Shown: positions 9,141 through 17,639 of the stretch, piece after piece | Numbering within the stretch: position 1 is the stretch's first letter | How the letters are laid out: the number at the start of each line of letters is the position of its first letter | Source: Collinsella sp. AF02-46-1 | Lineage (GTDB): Bacteria > Actinomycetota > Coriobacteriia > Coriobacteriales > Coriobacteriaceae | Assembly (NCBI GenBank): GCA_934876235.1 | Contig: CAKXKM010000002.1 | Span: 29,178-74,189, forward strand | Direction: 5' to 3' | Length of the DNA: 45,012 nt | The notes under the pieces: generated by a model | What the model saw: the letters and a program-made list of their open reading frames with translations, nothing else | Databases searched by the model: none | Told to the model about the DNA's origin: nothing | Made by a program: the position numbers and the translations under genes

Positions 9141-11273
9141 CTAGTATTCGTTCCACAGGCGCGGCGTACTGATCGTTAGGCGCAAATCGCACTGCAAGCA
9201 GCGGCTCGCCTCGCACGTAGCCTCATGGTCGGTATAGGGGCACTCAAACGTATCGAAGTTATCCTTACGCGTCTGGGCATCGACAAACTCGGGCTGCACG
9301 GCATCGTCGTAGAAGCCCTCGGGGACGCGGCCAATCCACTGCTCGGGAGCATCATGCTCGGTCAGCTCCTCGTCGATGTTGCCATCGCCACCCAAAGCGC
9401 GGTCGATGGCCGAGGCGCACGTGCGACCTGCAGCGATTGCCGCGATCACCGATTTGGTACCCGTCACGCAGTCGCCCGCCGACCAGATGCCTTCAACGCT
9501 CGTCTTGCCTTCGGTATCGGCCACGATATACGGGCCGTGCGTAAGCTCAAGGCCCATCTGGGCCGTGCCCTCGGGCTTTTGACCCACGGCAAAGATCACG
9601 CAGTCGGCATCGATGGTCTTCTCGCCGCCGTCGAGCAGTTCGGTGACGGCGCGGTGGTTCTCGTCAAAGTAGAACCGCTCGATCTTGTGGATCGTCATGG
9701 AACCGACCTTGCCCGAACCGTCCTCGGTCTCGTTAATGCTGGTAAAGGCATAGGCATCGTGCAGGACCACGCCTTCCTCGGCGGCCTCGGCACGCTCCTC
9801 GGGCGTCGAGGTCATCGCGTCTTGGGCCTCAAGGCAGGCGACATCGACCGAGGCGGCACCCAGACGCACGGCAGTGCGGGCGCAGTCGTACGCCACGTTG
9901 CCGCCGCCAAGCACCACGACGCGCTTGCCCGTCAGGTCCGGGGCGCTGCCCATACGGGCGGCCTTCAGAAAATCGGTGTTACGCAGCACGCCTTCGAGGT
10001 CGTGGCCGGGCATGGGAAGCACCGTTCCGTCATGCGTGCCCACCGCAACCAGCGCGGCATCGAAGCCCTGCTCCAAAAGCGCCTGGGGCTCGGCGATTCG
10101 CTCGCCACAGCGCAGCTCAATGCGCGGCTCGGCGTCATCACCCTGGGCAATCTCTAAAATCGTCGCAACCTCGGCATCGACCGTGGCATCGGGCAGGCGA
10201 TACGCCGGAATGCCGTAGCGCATCTGGCCGCCGACCTTCTCGTTGGCCTCGAACACCACGACCTTGTGGCCCTTCTCGGCGCAATAGAGTGCGGCGGTCA
10301 AGCCGGCGGGACCGGCACCCACAACGGCGACGCTCTTGCCGCTCAGCGGCTCATGGCGCACGTTGGCCTTCCAGTCGCCCGCATCGCGCACGGCCGCGGC
10401 GCGCTTAAGACGGCAAACCGAAACCGGCGTGCCGTTGAGCTCGTTGCGCTTGCAGGCATCCTGGCAGCTATGGACGCAAATGTCGCCCAGGCTCTCGGGG
10501 AACGGGACCTTCTCGCGCACCACCGCGGCGGCTCGGGTGTACTCGCCGTTACGGATGTGACGCAGGTAGCGTGGGATATCCACGTGGGCGGGACAGCCCG
10601 AGCGACAGGGGACCACGTTGTCGGCATAGGACTTGTTCTCATCGAACATATCGAGCGTGTCGACGATCGAGCCCGTGGGACACACTTCGATACAGGCACC
10701 GCAAAAACGGCATCCGGCCTCTTGCAGACTCACGCTGCCGTCCGTACCAATGCGAATGCCGTCCTCGGTGCGCTGGTAGTCCAAGACGCCGGCGCCGCGC
10801 AGCTCGCGGCACGCGCGCACGCAGCGACCGCACCGAATGCAGCGGGTGAACATATGGGTGATCAGCGGGTTCGATTCGTCCGTGGCGACCGGACGGCTCT
10901 TGGTGCGCCAGCGCGCAGGCGAAACTCCCAGGTACTGATGCATAGACTGCAGCTCGCACTTGCCGTACTTGGGGCAGCCGGTGCAATCGGCGGGATGCGT
11001 GGCCAAGATAAGCTCCATTGCCAGCTTGCGCACGCGCTCGGCCTGCTCGCCTGTCGTGTTGACGACCATTCCCTCGGCAACCTGCGTCTTGCAGGCACAC
11101 ACCGGCTCATCTTGGCCTTCGATCTCGACCATGCACAGACGGCATCCGCCGACGGCCTCAAGATCGGGATGTTTACACAGATGCGGAATATAGATACCGG
11201 CATCGAGCGCGGCTTCCAGGACATTTTGCCCTTCGCGTGCCTCGACCTCGGCTCCATTAATCGTTAGCTTCAT
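9141..11273 (-). CDS. NuoG/HydA N-terminal Fe-S module fused to GltD-type FAD/NAD(P)H oxidoreductase
   Basis: A 710-residue fusion. Residues 1-85 form a 2Fe-2S ferredoxin (Cys33, Cys44, Cys47 and Cys59 or Cys61). His93/Cys97/Cys100/Cys106 make the His-Cys3 cluster of NuoG and Fe-only hydrogenases. Cys145/148/151/155 and Cys188/191/194/198 bind two 4Fe-4S clusters. From about 220 the protein becomes the small-subunit type of glutamate synthase and NfnB: a Cys-rich lead-in, FAD motif GAGPAG at 319-324 and NAD(P) motif GGGNVA at 456-461, ending with CLQCDL. It should take electrons from NAD(P)H at FAD and distribute them along five predicted clusters. No glutamate-binding GltB partner is present, so it is not glutamate synthase. 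It forms a tight pair with the Fe-S gene downstream. Confidence 0.9.
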   Translation of the reverse strand: MKLTINGAEVEAREGQNVLEAALDAGIYIPHLCKHPDLEAVGGCRLCMVEIEGQDEPVCACKTQVAEGMVVNTTGEQAERVRKLAMELILATHPADCTGCPKYGKCELQSMHQYLGVSPARWRTKSRPVATDESNPLITHMFTRCIRCGRCVRACRELRGAGVLDYQRTEDGIRIGTDGSVSLQEAGCRFCGACIEVCPTGSIVDTLDMFDENKSYADNVVPCRSGCPAHVDIPRYLRHIRNGEYTRAAAVVREKVPFPESLGDICVHSCQDACKRNELNGTPVSVCRLKRAAAVRDAGDWKANVRHEPLSGKSVAVVGAGPAGLTAALYCAEKGHKVVVFEANEKVGGQMRYGIPAYRLPDATVDAEVATILEIAQGDDAEPRIELRCGERIAEPQALLEQGFDAALVAVGTHDGTVLPMPGHDLEGVLRNTDFLKAARMGSAPDLTGKRVVVLGGGNVAYDCARTAVRLGAASVDVACLEAQDAMTSTPEERAEAAEEGVVLHDAYAFTSINETEDGSGKVGSMTIHKIERFYFDENHRAVTELLDGGEKTIDADCVIFAVGQKPEGTAQMGLELTHGPYIVADTEGKTSVEGIWSAGDCVTGTKSVIAAIAAGRTCASAIDRALGGDGNIDEELTEHDAPEQWIGRVPEGFYDDAVQPEFVDAQTRKDNFDTFECPYTDHEATCEASRCLQCDLRLTISTPRLWNEY

Positions 11274-11306
11274 TCGTTCCCCTCAAAACGTCGCTCTTGT
11301 CCAGAA

Positions 11307-11339
11307 AGGCGCCCGGGATCAAAGCGATCCCGAGCGCCT
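11307..11339 (-). terminator. Hairpin between the FAD-reductase and NuoG-GltD genes
   Basis: A long GC-rich stem (AGGCGC and CGGGATC arms with a bulge, 5-base loop) is followed on the minus strand by TTTCT. It lies in the 133-bp gap after the gene ending at 11407. It is a probable terminator or attenuator; the T run is weak. Confidence 0.55.
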
Positions 11340-11406
11340 CGCTTGTAGGGCAAATCCCCGCCCGCACCCAACGCGTGGGTGTCTGCAGGCGCGAACAGCT
11401 GCGGTG

Positions 11407-12912
11407 TTACGACCACTCCTCGTCGCCCGCATCCTCAAAGAGGGCTGCGGCGGCGTTTTCGCCGGCGATGCGACCCGAGTTAAGGCAGAAGCCCATGGTG
11501 TTACCCGGGATGCAGTAGTTATAGGAGTCGCCATAGATGGTGCAGGCGTCGGTGCCAACGCAGTACAGGCCGGGGATGACCTCATAGTCGTCGGTCATGA
11601 CCTCCATCTTGTGGTTAATGAGCACGCCGCCCAGGGTGCCGTAGGCGCCACAGTACTGCTTGCAGCAATAGAAGGGGCCCTTCTCGAGCGGCTTCATAAA
11701 CTCGCGCTCTTTCTCAAAGATGTCGTCCCAGCCGTTGTCGCACATCTCGTTGTACTCGTCGACGTTGGCGAGCAGACCCTCCACGTCGATACCCGCCTTC
11801 TCGGCAAGCTCCTCCAGCGTATCGGCCTGGCAGATTGCTGGATAGCCGGCCTCCAGGTCGCGGTTCCACTGCTCCTCAAAGCCGTCGTACAGGTCGTGCG
11901 GATGAACGTGGCTGACGATATCCGGACCATCCTTCTTCCAGTGCTTGAGCATACGGGAATCAAAGATGGCATAGGCGACCTTGCCGGGAAGATGGTTGAT
12001 GGCGTTGCCGACAAAGGTGGTGTTGAAGATCTCGTCCTCCGGCATAAAGCGCTCGCCCAGGCGGTTGCACCAGTAGCACGGCTGACGGAATGCGCCCTCG
12101 ACATAGAAGTGGTTCATGTTGTCGGGGATCTGATACATGAGCTCCATGGTCACCGGGGTGTGGCCGCCGCCGACCTCGTGGCACATGTTGATGCCGTCGC
12201 CGTCCATGCCCGGAATGGCAAACGAGAACAGGTCTTTACCCCACTCAAAGTCGAGCTTCTCCTTGATGAGCTTGGCGTTGTTGCCAAAACCGCCCGTGGC
12301 GACAATCGCGGACTTACACGAGATCTGGTACTCCTCGCCGTCCTTGTCCTTTGCGGTCACGCCGCAGATGGCGCCGTCCTCGCCCTTGATAAGGCCGGTG
12401 CCCGGGCACTCAAACATAAACTCGACACCCAGGTCCTGGGCACGCTCGGTCATGCGCTTGGTCATCGTGGTCGCCGCGCGAGGACCGGGCTCCGAGCCAT
12501 CCTCGGGCTGCACGACATGCCAGGTGTACTCGCCGTCGGAATAGGCACGCGTGCGCTCGCGGGCGCGGAACGCCGGACGCACGGAGTTAAACACCACGCC
12601 CATATCCTGCAGCCATGCGATGGTATCGCCCGACTTAAAGTAGTAGTCGCGCACCAGGCGAGCATCGACCTGGTAATGGGTGTAGAACATATGGCGACGG
12701 AAGAGCTCGCCAGGCGTGACCTCGATCATCGAAGCCTTCTGAAGCGGAGAGCCAGCGGCGGCAGGCCCCATGCCCATGTTGGCGGCGCCACCGGTAATGG
12801 GGGCCTTCTCCAGGGCAATGACGCGAGCGCCTGCCTCGGCTGCAGCGACCGCTGCGGCAAGGCCACTCAGACCCGCGGCAACGACAACGACGTCGGTCTC
12901 TAACTGTTTCAT
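11407..12912 (-). CDS. FAD-dependent fumarate-reductase/ketosteroid-dehydrogenase-like oxidoreductase
   Basis: A 501-residue flavoprotein of the FRD/SDH/KstD superfamily. The N-terminal dinucleotide fold reads DVVVVAAGLSGLAAAVAAAE, where the first Gly of GxGxxG is Ala, followed by a Glu-Lys pair; AIVATGGFGNN sits near residue 220 and the C-terminal FAD-contacting segment includes GNTMGFCLNSGRIAGENAA. No signal peptide or heme domain is present, so it should be cytoplasmic and need soluble electron donors, which the neighbouring genes could supply. Gut Coriobacteriia have many such reductases acting on different unsaturated organic acids; the substrate is unknown. AAAGGAGGA lies 6 nt before the ATG. 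Confidence 0.9.
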   Translation of the reverse strand: MKQLETDVVVVAAGLSGLAAAVAAAEAGARVIALEKAPITGGAANMGMGPAAAGSPLQKASMIEVTPGELFRRHMFYTHYQVDARLVRDYYFKSGDTIAWLQDMGVVFNSVRPAFRARERTRAYSDGEYTWHVVQPEDGSEPGPRAATTMTKRMTERAQDLGVEFMFECPGTGLIKGEDGAICGVTAKDKDGEEYQISCKSAIVATGGFGNNAKLIKEKLDFEWGKDLFSFAIPGMDGDGINMCHEVGGGHTPVTMELMYQIPDNMNHFYVEGAFRQPCYWCNRLGERFMPEDEIFNTTFVGNAINHLPGKVAYAIFDSRMLKHWKKDGPDIVSHVHPHDLYDGFEEQWNRDLEAGYPAICQADTLEELAEKAGIDVEGLLANVDEYNEMCDNGWDDIFEKEREFMKPLEKGPFYCCKQYCGAYGTLGGVLINHKMEVMTDDYEVIPGLYCVGTDACTIYGDSYNYCIPGNTMGFCLNSGRIAGENAAAALFEDAGDEEWS

Positions 12913-13171
12913 GCGAATCCTCCTTTATAGGGCTCTTGGACGAACCCGGACTTCATGCGAATTGCATGCGTATCGACAGCCATACTTTCGCTCGAAAACA
13001 GACTCAAAGCCATGTGCAGGCGCACCGATGTTTGCCCATAGCGACCATGGGCTTTGTGCGGATGAACCATGCGTTTGGGCAACGCTTTCGAGCGCATGGC
13101 CCTGGCGCCACACGTACAGGGGGGGGGCGGTGTGCTTCACGGCGTCCGCCCCCCTGATAATCGAGTTTTTC

Positions 13172-13403
13172 TTATTTATGGTTCTGCTGCGCCCCGAGCA
13201 CATCGAGCGGCGTAAGCGCCTGAATAGCGCGCTCTTTTCCAAAGATTGCCGAGCACACGAGCGTTCCCGACATAACCAGGCAAACCGCGAGCGCGATTCC
13301 AAAGGCCCAGAATGCGAAGAGGTGACCAAAGTTGATCGGCTGCTGCAGCATAAACGTGAAGAACGACGTGGCAAGACCCATAAAGACGCAGGGCACATTG
13401 GAG
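13172..13403 (-). pseudogene. 3' remnant of a multi-spanning membrane protein
   Basis: The last 75 or so codons of a membrane protein remain (two strongly hydrophobic segments, ending KERAIQALTPLDVLG plus a short tail). The frame runs into a palindromic repeat unit whose own 5' part is missing, at about 13404. No ribosome-binding site precedes the first internal Met (13396). The upstream part of the gene seems to have been lost or replaced when the repeat array arrived. It is too short to assign; a transporter is likely. A GC-rich hairpin (about 13121-13155) follows the stop codon. Confidence 0.6.
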
Positions 13404-13576
13404 CAGATCGAGACAAACCAAAACCGTCCCGGCAGAAAATCTCAATCTGTAACAGTTACTCGGCAAAATCCATCCCTCGTGTTACAGATTTAGACAAACC
13501 GTCCAGGCGGGGACTCAACATCTCAATCTGTAACACCTAGCCGCCCAAATCGGGTCTAGATGTTACAGATCGAGAT
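13404..13576. repeat. Second copy of the 57-bp palindromic repeat array
   Basis: A truncated unit (13404-13414) and two complete units (13439-13495 and 13520-13576) match the family at 5168-5385, including the TCAATCTGTAAC arms and a very similar loop (CATCCCTCGT against CGTCCCTCGT). The unit spacing is again about 81 bp. The array sits between the truncated membrane gene and the original tRNA-fMet terminator. Confidence 0.9.
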
Positions 13577-13620
13577 TTTGTTTGAGAGGCCGAGAATTGG
13601 ACCGAAAATACGGTCCCGGA

Positions 13621-13655
13621 ATAACAAAAAAGCTCGCCGGCTAGGCCGACGAGCT
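13621..13655 (-). terminator. Original tRNA-fMet terminator, displaced by the element
   Basis: An 11-bp stem with one wobble (13631-13641 with 13645-13655) followed on the minus strand by TTTTTTGTTAT. It lies just beyond the left 52-bp repeat, where the tRNA would have ended before integration. It is now about 19 kb from the intact tRNA. Confidence 0.8.
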
Positions 13656-13661
13656 GCAAGT

Positions 13662-13713
13662 TCTTGGTCGCGGGGGCAGGATTTGAACCTACGACCTCCG
13701 GGTTATGAGCCCG
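13662..13713 (-). repeat. attL: left 52-bp direct repeat (tRNA-fMet 3' fragment)
   Basis: Identical to 32920-32971. It covers the tRNA from the anticodon stem through the encoded CCA; identity stops at 13713 on one side and 13662 on the other. The rest of the tRNA is absent here, so this copy cannot make a functional tRNA. Confidence 0.95.
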
Positions 13714-13914
13714 TTGGAGGCTGGCGCTCATAATATACATGGGTGTTTACCTGCGGTTTTATTTGTAGATGTTTGGCGCTATTGCTCGTATTTTTCTACT
13801 CTATTTCTTCGTCAAACGCTTTTCTTCTTCGAATCTTCGTTCAACGTGCGCAGCGGAGCCGCATGAAACGCCTCATAATCCAATTGAGCTATCGGGCCGA
13901 GGCTTCCGGCAGGA
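13714..13914. other. Left sub-terminal region with likely integrase arm sites
   Basis: AT-rich DNA without a gene. GTTTGGCGCTATTGC (13771-13785) resembles GTTTGGCTTTATTGC at 32789-32803, and CTATTTCTTCG (13801-13811) is exactly repeated at 32849-32859, in the same orientation and order. Such paired sub-terminal repeats suit arm-type binding sites for the integrase or Xis. A tRNA-like 5' fragment, GATAGCTCAATTGG on the minus strand at about 13885-13898, is also present and may be chance. Confidence 0.5.
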
Positions 13915-15483
13915 TTAGGCGTTTTTGCAAATCACTCCTATGGCATCTTCAAGCCTCTTCTTTGTAAGGACCTCGTCGTAGCGCCATTCAAGCAACTTGA
14001 CCCCCCTATCTGCGCATTTCGCTCTCTTTCTTTGGTCGAGTTCTTTTCTGCTGCGAAGTCCATCCTCGCCACCAAAGAATTCAACTGGCTCATAGTGCTG
14101 AATTCCCTGATATTCAATTCCAAGGTTAAGCCGGGGGATGTAAACATCCAAGCTTTGGCGACCAAGCCAGTCCTCGTGATACTGAAACACAGCATCGCGA
14201 TACAGGCTCTTCGCGATCCTGAACATCTGGTATTCGCCCTTCCACTTGATATTGAGCCGACCAGATTCCGCCATCTTTGTTTTCTGGGCATTGTATAGCG
14301 AGCGCACTCGTTTTTGCCGCTCGCTGAGAAAGGACAGATCTGGTTTTCCGTTGGCGAGTTTAGGACAAGCAAACTCACCCCTTGCGTTTAATTTACTGCC
14401 AGGAACGAGCCGGTCGAACAAGTTGACAAGGATCATTCCCTGAACAAGCCTCGATCTATTCCGAAGGCCTTCGAGCGCCCACTGAAGGTCGGCAATTGTG
14501 GAAAACTCTGATACAGCGAGAGCGTTTTCGAGCACCGCTTGATGGAACGCCATGGCGGAACTACCACGAAAGAAGTACTCGATCTCCTCTTTCCCCGGCA
14601 CATAGAGAAGGTATTCATCAATGGGAATATCGTAAATCGAATAGGGCCTTGTCATGCCTTTAAGAAGCATGAATGAGATGAGATCAACGTCGTCGATATC
14701 AACATCGATTGAATAGTTTTCCGTCTCGTCGTCCTTAAAGGTGTTTTCCACCGGAACGGGATCGTAATGCTCCTTCAAATATTCAACCGCGACCCTCGAC
14801 GGCATATCGTTTCCCTTGCTGAAATAGAGACGAATGTGCCCATCTTCAATTGCCTCGGCGGTCATTTTGTCTCTTAGATCAAATAGGGCTTTGTTTCTTT
14901 TGATTTCGCATTCCCAAGCAGGTCCATGGCTTACACCGACTAGGTCTAGCGTCCCGTCCGTATTGCGGACATAATGCGACCAAAGTTCTCCGTCAACGAT
15001 CGAAAAACCGACCGCGCCGTCAGCGGCGTTCCTAATCGGGCCCTCGACGCCCTCGATGGTCTCAGCAAGCTCCGCCCCATCGAAGCAAAGCAATTTCGAG
15101 GCGCCATCCGATTGATATTGAGAGCATGGTCGGACTTGCACATAAAAATGAAGCGACGGCATCTCGTCGATATCGGGGGCAACGTCGCAGTCTTGCGATC
15201 CGAGGAAGGCAAATTGGCGATTGAAGCCTATTTTGCTCTTGTCCCAAGTTATAACAACGCGTTCCGCATTTGCGACCGAAATGACCCTGCCATCCGGAAA
15301 CGGCAGTTCAAGGGTCCCCACCCCATTGAACGCCCCAACACCACGCCTGATTCCATAGGCGATATATGCACCATCACGGCCTTTGACGAACAGCCGACCA
15401 TCCGTACCACAGTATCCATTCAACGCAGCCTGGGATACCGATTGGTCACTCCACTGGCCATACCGAAAAAACTCCACTGACAT
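13915..15483 (-). CDS. Large protein with C-terminal PD-(D/E)XK-like nuclease domain
   Basis: A 522-residue protein, less GC-rich than the mobilisation genes. Its first 400 residues are not recognised; they are acidic with no transmembrane segment. The last 90 residues look like a Vsr/DUF559-type restriction-endonuclease fold: DVYIPRLNLGIEYQGIQHY places Asp446, Glu457 and Gln459 in the D-(X)n-ExQ arrangement, then a basic helix with KELDQRKRAKC and strand GVKLLEW. Related domains occur in many accessory proteins of Firmicutes and Actinobacteria. It is the first gene inside the left end, a usual place for cargo, and may be a defence effector. The weak GGGGTGA before ATG 15483 makes the start less certain. 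Confidence 0.75.
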   Translation of the reverse strand: MSVEFFRYGQWSDQSVSQAALNGYCGTDGRLFVKGRDGAYIAYGIRRGVGAFNGVGTLELPFPDGRVISVANAERVVITWDKSKIGFNRQFAFLGSQDCDVAPDIDEMPSLHFYVQVRPCSQYQSDGASKLLCFDGAELAETIEGVEGPIRNAADGAVGFSIVDGELWSHYVRNTDGTLDLVGVSHGPAWECEIKRNKALFDLRDKMTAEAIEDGHIRLYFSKGNDMPSRVAVEYLKEHYDPVPVENTFKDDETENYSIDVDIDDVDLISFMLLKGMTRPYSIYDIPIDEYLLYVPGKEEIEYFFRGSSAMAFHQAVLENALAVSEFSTIADLQWALEGLRNRSRLVQGMILVNLFDRLVPGSKLNARGEFACPKLANGKPDLSFLSERQKRVRSLYNAQKTKMAESGRLNIKWKGEYQMFRIAKSLYRDAVFQYHEDWLGRQSLDVYIPRLNLGIEYQGIQHYEPVEFFGGEDGLRSRKELDQRKRAKCADRGVKLLEWRYDEVLTKKRLEDAIGVICKNA

Positions 15484-15973
15484 TCACCCCACGTCGATAA
15501 CCGCTGCAACAGATAGTCGTTGTTCATTATCAGGCGTTGATGATCTTTATCGCCCAGTGATCGGCCAACGGCACCGCGGCGGCCCACAATCGACAAGCCG
15601 CATGAACGCCCGTCGCCGCAAAGATCAGCAAGGGACCGCGGTATCGATTCACGACCCATAGAACCGATACCTATAAACCCCGCCGTCATCTTAGGCCCCG
15701 CTCGCCGAGATCTTTAGTGCGGCATTCGCCGAGAGCAAATACGGCTCTGAAACGTGTTGCACCTCCGCTGCGCGGCCTCAAGGGGGCCCGCGGAATCACC
15801 CACAATTCTCCTCTTCGATACGAATGGCGGGGATTGCCGTGGACCTCCCTTGACCCCGCTCCGCTCCGGTGCGGCTTCTGCAGGAGCAGAAGCAAGCGCC
15901 GCCGACGCAGCGCTTCGCTTCTGCGCGCAGAGGCGAGAGTCTAAGGGCCACGCGCCCGGAACGGAGGAAGACA
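15484..15973. other. 490-bp intergenic region; possible dehydrogenase remnant and hairpin
   Basis: No convincing intact gene. On the minus strand from ATG 15689 the frame begins MTAGFIGIGSMG, strikingly like the N-terminus of proline-biosynthesis or hydroxyacid dehydrogenases, but what follows does not continue such a protein, so it is at best a fragment. At 15874-15893 a 7-bp inverted repeat GCTTCTG/CAGAAGC forms a hairpin, and GCTTCTG recurs near 15930. The promoter of the DUF2958-like gene should lie here. Confidence 0.4.
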
Positions 15974-16272
15974 TGCAGCAGCTGATGACCGAGGAAATCG
16001 CCAAGACGGTGCCGAGGCTCTATGGGCAGGACGGGACGGAGGACCCCACGGTCTACGCCCACTACTTCTCGTGCGTGAACGGATGGGACTGGTGGCTGCT
16101 CGAGTTCGACGGAACGGACGAGGCGTTCGGCCTCGTCGAGGGCTACGACGACGAGCTCGGCTACTTCAGCATCAAGGAGATGGCCGAGCTGAACCGCCAG
16201 ATGGGGTTCGCCGCCGTCGAGCGCGACGAGCACTTCTCCCCGAGGCCGCTCAGCGCCGTCAGGAGGAGGTAG
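15974..16272 (+). CDS. DUF2958-family protein
   Basis: A 98-residue protein starting MQQLMTEEIAKTVPRLYGQD with the DUF2958 pattern: LPxLY near the start, a central WDWWLLEFDGTDEAFGLVEG, then ELGYFSIKEMAELN and ERDEHFSPRPL. This small family is common on plasmids and integrative elements and has no established function. AGGAAG lies upstream of ATG 15974. The stop is 4 bases before the next ATG, with AGGAGGAGG between the last codons, so the two genes are translationally linked. Its position beside mobilisation genes suggests a transfer-associated or anti-defence accessory role, which is inference. Confidence 0.8.
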
Positions 16273-16275
16273 CCG

Positions 16276-16305
16276 CATGGTCACGGTCGAGTTCGACTCC
16301 ATGGG
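16276..16305. repeat. 30-bp inverted repeat, left copy
   Basis: Exact reverse complement of 26237-26266. It covers the start codon and first nine codons of the DUF4313-like gene. Identity ends sharply on both sides, and the sequence contains an internal dyad (GTCGA GT TCGAC). Confidence 0.9.
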
Positions 16306-16879
16306 CGAGGCGGTCCGCCTCGCCCTCGTGGCCGGGGAGTACGCGGGCGGCGGCCTGGCCGTCCTCCTCCTCGACGCCACGGACCCGCGCTCCGAGGGCT
16401 ACATGGCCGAGTGGGGCGTGCTCACGGCGAGCGTGCCGGCGGCGGCCGAGTGGTGCCGCGGGCGGGGCAACATCGCCATCGACGCCGACGCGCCCGCGGC
16501 GCTCCTCGAGGCGATCGAGGCCGCCGGAGTGGTCCGGATGGCCGACCGCTCGGCGGCGTCCGGGATGGCCCGCTACCCGCTGGCCACGGTCGCCGGGCAC
16601 GCCCTCGACGGCATGGGTGGCCTGCCCGAGACCCTCGAGGAGGCCCTCGGCTCGACGGTCGTCGTCGAGTACGAAACGGGAGGCGACGGCGGCGCGTTCG
16701 AGGTGGGGACCGCGCCGGCCGGATCGGCCGAGCTCGAGCGACTCATCGCCGCCGCGAGGTCCGAGGCGGACGAGTTGGCGCGCATCGGTGGATGGGCGGC
16801 CGTCCGAATCGGTTTCGGGGATGCCGAGACCATCGACTGCGAGACGGGCCGAACGGTCTACACGACCGGAGCGGAATAG
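16277..16879 (+). CDS. DUF4313-like protein
   Basis: A 200-residue acidic protein. The N-terminal half follows the pattern I associate with DUF4313 proteins of plasmids and conjugative elements: MVTVEFDSMGEAVRLALVAG, then AVLLLDA, a Trp-containing strand, and GMARYPLATV near residue 100. The C-terminal half is not recognised. It is very GC-rich, and is coupled to the DUF2958 gene by a strong AGGAGG. Function is unknown. Its first nine codons form one copy of a 30-bp inverted repeat whose other copy lies 55 bp after the integrase gene, so an inversion between them would separate this gene from its ribosome-binding site. Confidence 0.65.
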   Translation: MVTVEFDSMGEAVRLALVAGEYAGGGLAVLLLDATDPRSEGYMAEWGVLTASVPAAAEWCRGRGNIAIDADAPAALLEAIEAAGVVRMADRSAASGMARYPLATVAGHALDGMGGLPETLEEALGSTVVVEYETGGDGGAFEVGTAPAGSAELERLIAAARSEADELARIGGWAAVRIGFGDAETIDCETGRTVYTTGAE

Positions 16880-16935
16880 CCACGGCCGCCACCCGCACGG
16901 GCATGCCGGCGACGGCGCGCCCCTCGCGGCGTTTA

Positions 16936-16961
16936 CCGGGGACGCTTCGCGTCGTCCCCGG
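16936..16961. other. GC-rich hairpin in the 260-bp gap after the DUF4313-like gene
   Basis: An 8-bp perfect stem CCGGGGAC/GTCCCCGG with a 10-base loop, about 57 bp beyond the stop. No T run follows, so it may be a factor-independent 3' end without a tail or a transfer-related structure. The rest of the gap to about 17140 shows no gene. Confidence 0.45.
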
Positions 16962-17139
16962 ACCCCTGCGCGCCAAAGGGACGAGCCCCCTTGGAACCCC
17001 GGACTGCCGCCGGCGGGCCGTGAACGGCGGGCCAATCACTCGGCTTCAACTCGCGATCGCCCCGCCGTGTCACGCCCCGCCGGCTCTCGCTCCGGCTCCG
17101 TTCGATGGCTCCCATGGGTCGCCATCACTGCACCTCCGC

Positions 17140-17607
17140 TCACCTGTCCCGTTGCACTCCAGCCGCATGGGCTTCCGCTGCACGGGCCATGCAAGATGTG
17201 TATCCGTGCGTACACGGCGTCCTGCAGCCGCCGCGCACACACGGATATCTTGCCCTGCGGGGCCGTCCCCCGGGCTTGCGGGACGCCTGTTGCGTTCCGG
17301 TCCCGGGAGACGAGAAGAGGGGCCTTGGCCCCTCTTCAAGATGTGCCGATTCAGCTTGTTGCTCGTTCGCCCAACCGGTATCGATGCCCGCGTCGCGCAC
17401 CACGAGGACGGCCGTGTGACCGGAAGCGCGGCGCACGCGGAATCCCCCGCCATCTCCATCGACGCGGCAGAGAGCGTCGAAGAAATCCCTCCCCGCACCA
17501 TCTTGGTACCAAGGAGAATCCGGAACACTGTCGGTGAGCCTCAGCTCGGCTATGCCATCGCGCATTTTGAGCTTGGCATCGAGCTTGATGTTGATTTCCA
17601 TAGCCAT
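17140..17607 (-). CDS. Hypothetical protein downstream of the relaxase
   Basis: The frame from ATG 17607 (or MEINIKLD at 17601; AGAGGG is nearby) runs 155 codons. The first 85 residues look genuine: MEINIKLDAKLKMRDGIAEL, then a compact acidic segment up to DAGIDTGWANEQ. After that the translation turns into Arg/Pro/Gly-rich text that covers a perfect 11-bp hairpin (17314-17337), so the natural C-terminus may lie near 17350 and the downstream stop may result from mutation or error. It follows the relaxase gene by 32 bases and is probably in the same operon. I do not recognise the family. Confidence 0.5.
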   Translation of the reverse strand: MAMEINIKLDAKLKMRDGIAELRLTDSVPDSPWYQDGAGRDFFDALCRVDGDGGGFRVRRASGHTAVLVVRDAGIDTGWANEQQAESAHLEEGPRPLFSSPGTGTQQASRKPGGRPRRARYPCVRGGCRTPCTHGYTSCMARAAEAHAAGVQRDR

Positions 17608-17639
17608 TATCCCTCTCGCCGGGCGCATCTCGCACCCTT

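Noticed and set aside
9141..11273. Glutamate synthase small subunit
   Set aside because: It has a NuoG-type Fe-S module in front and no GltB partner nearby.
13885..13911. tRNA-like 5' fragment on the minus strand
   Set aside because: GATAGCTCAATTGG resembles a D arm, but no anticodon or T arm follows. Chance or a very old remnant.
15420..15689. Dehydrogenase gene starting MTAGFIGIGSMG
   Set aside because: Only the first 12 residues look like a nucleotide-binding start; the rest does not continue the fold and overlaps the nuclease gene. Mentioned as a possible remnant only.
17140..17350. C-terminal part of the hypothetical protein after the relaxase
   Set aside because: Composition becomes Arg/Pro/Gly-rich and covers a perfect hairpin. 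Kept in the coordinates only because no earlier stop exists in frame.
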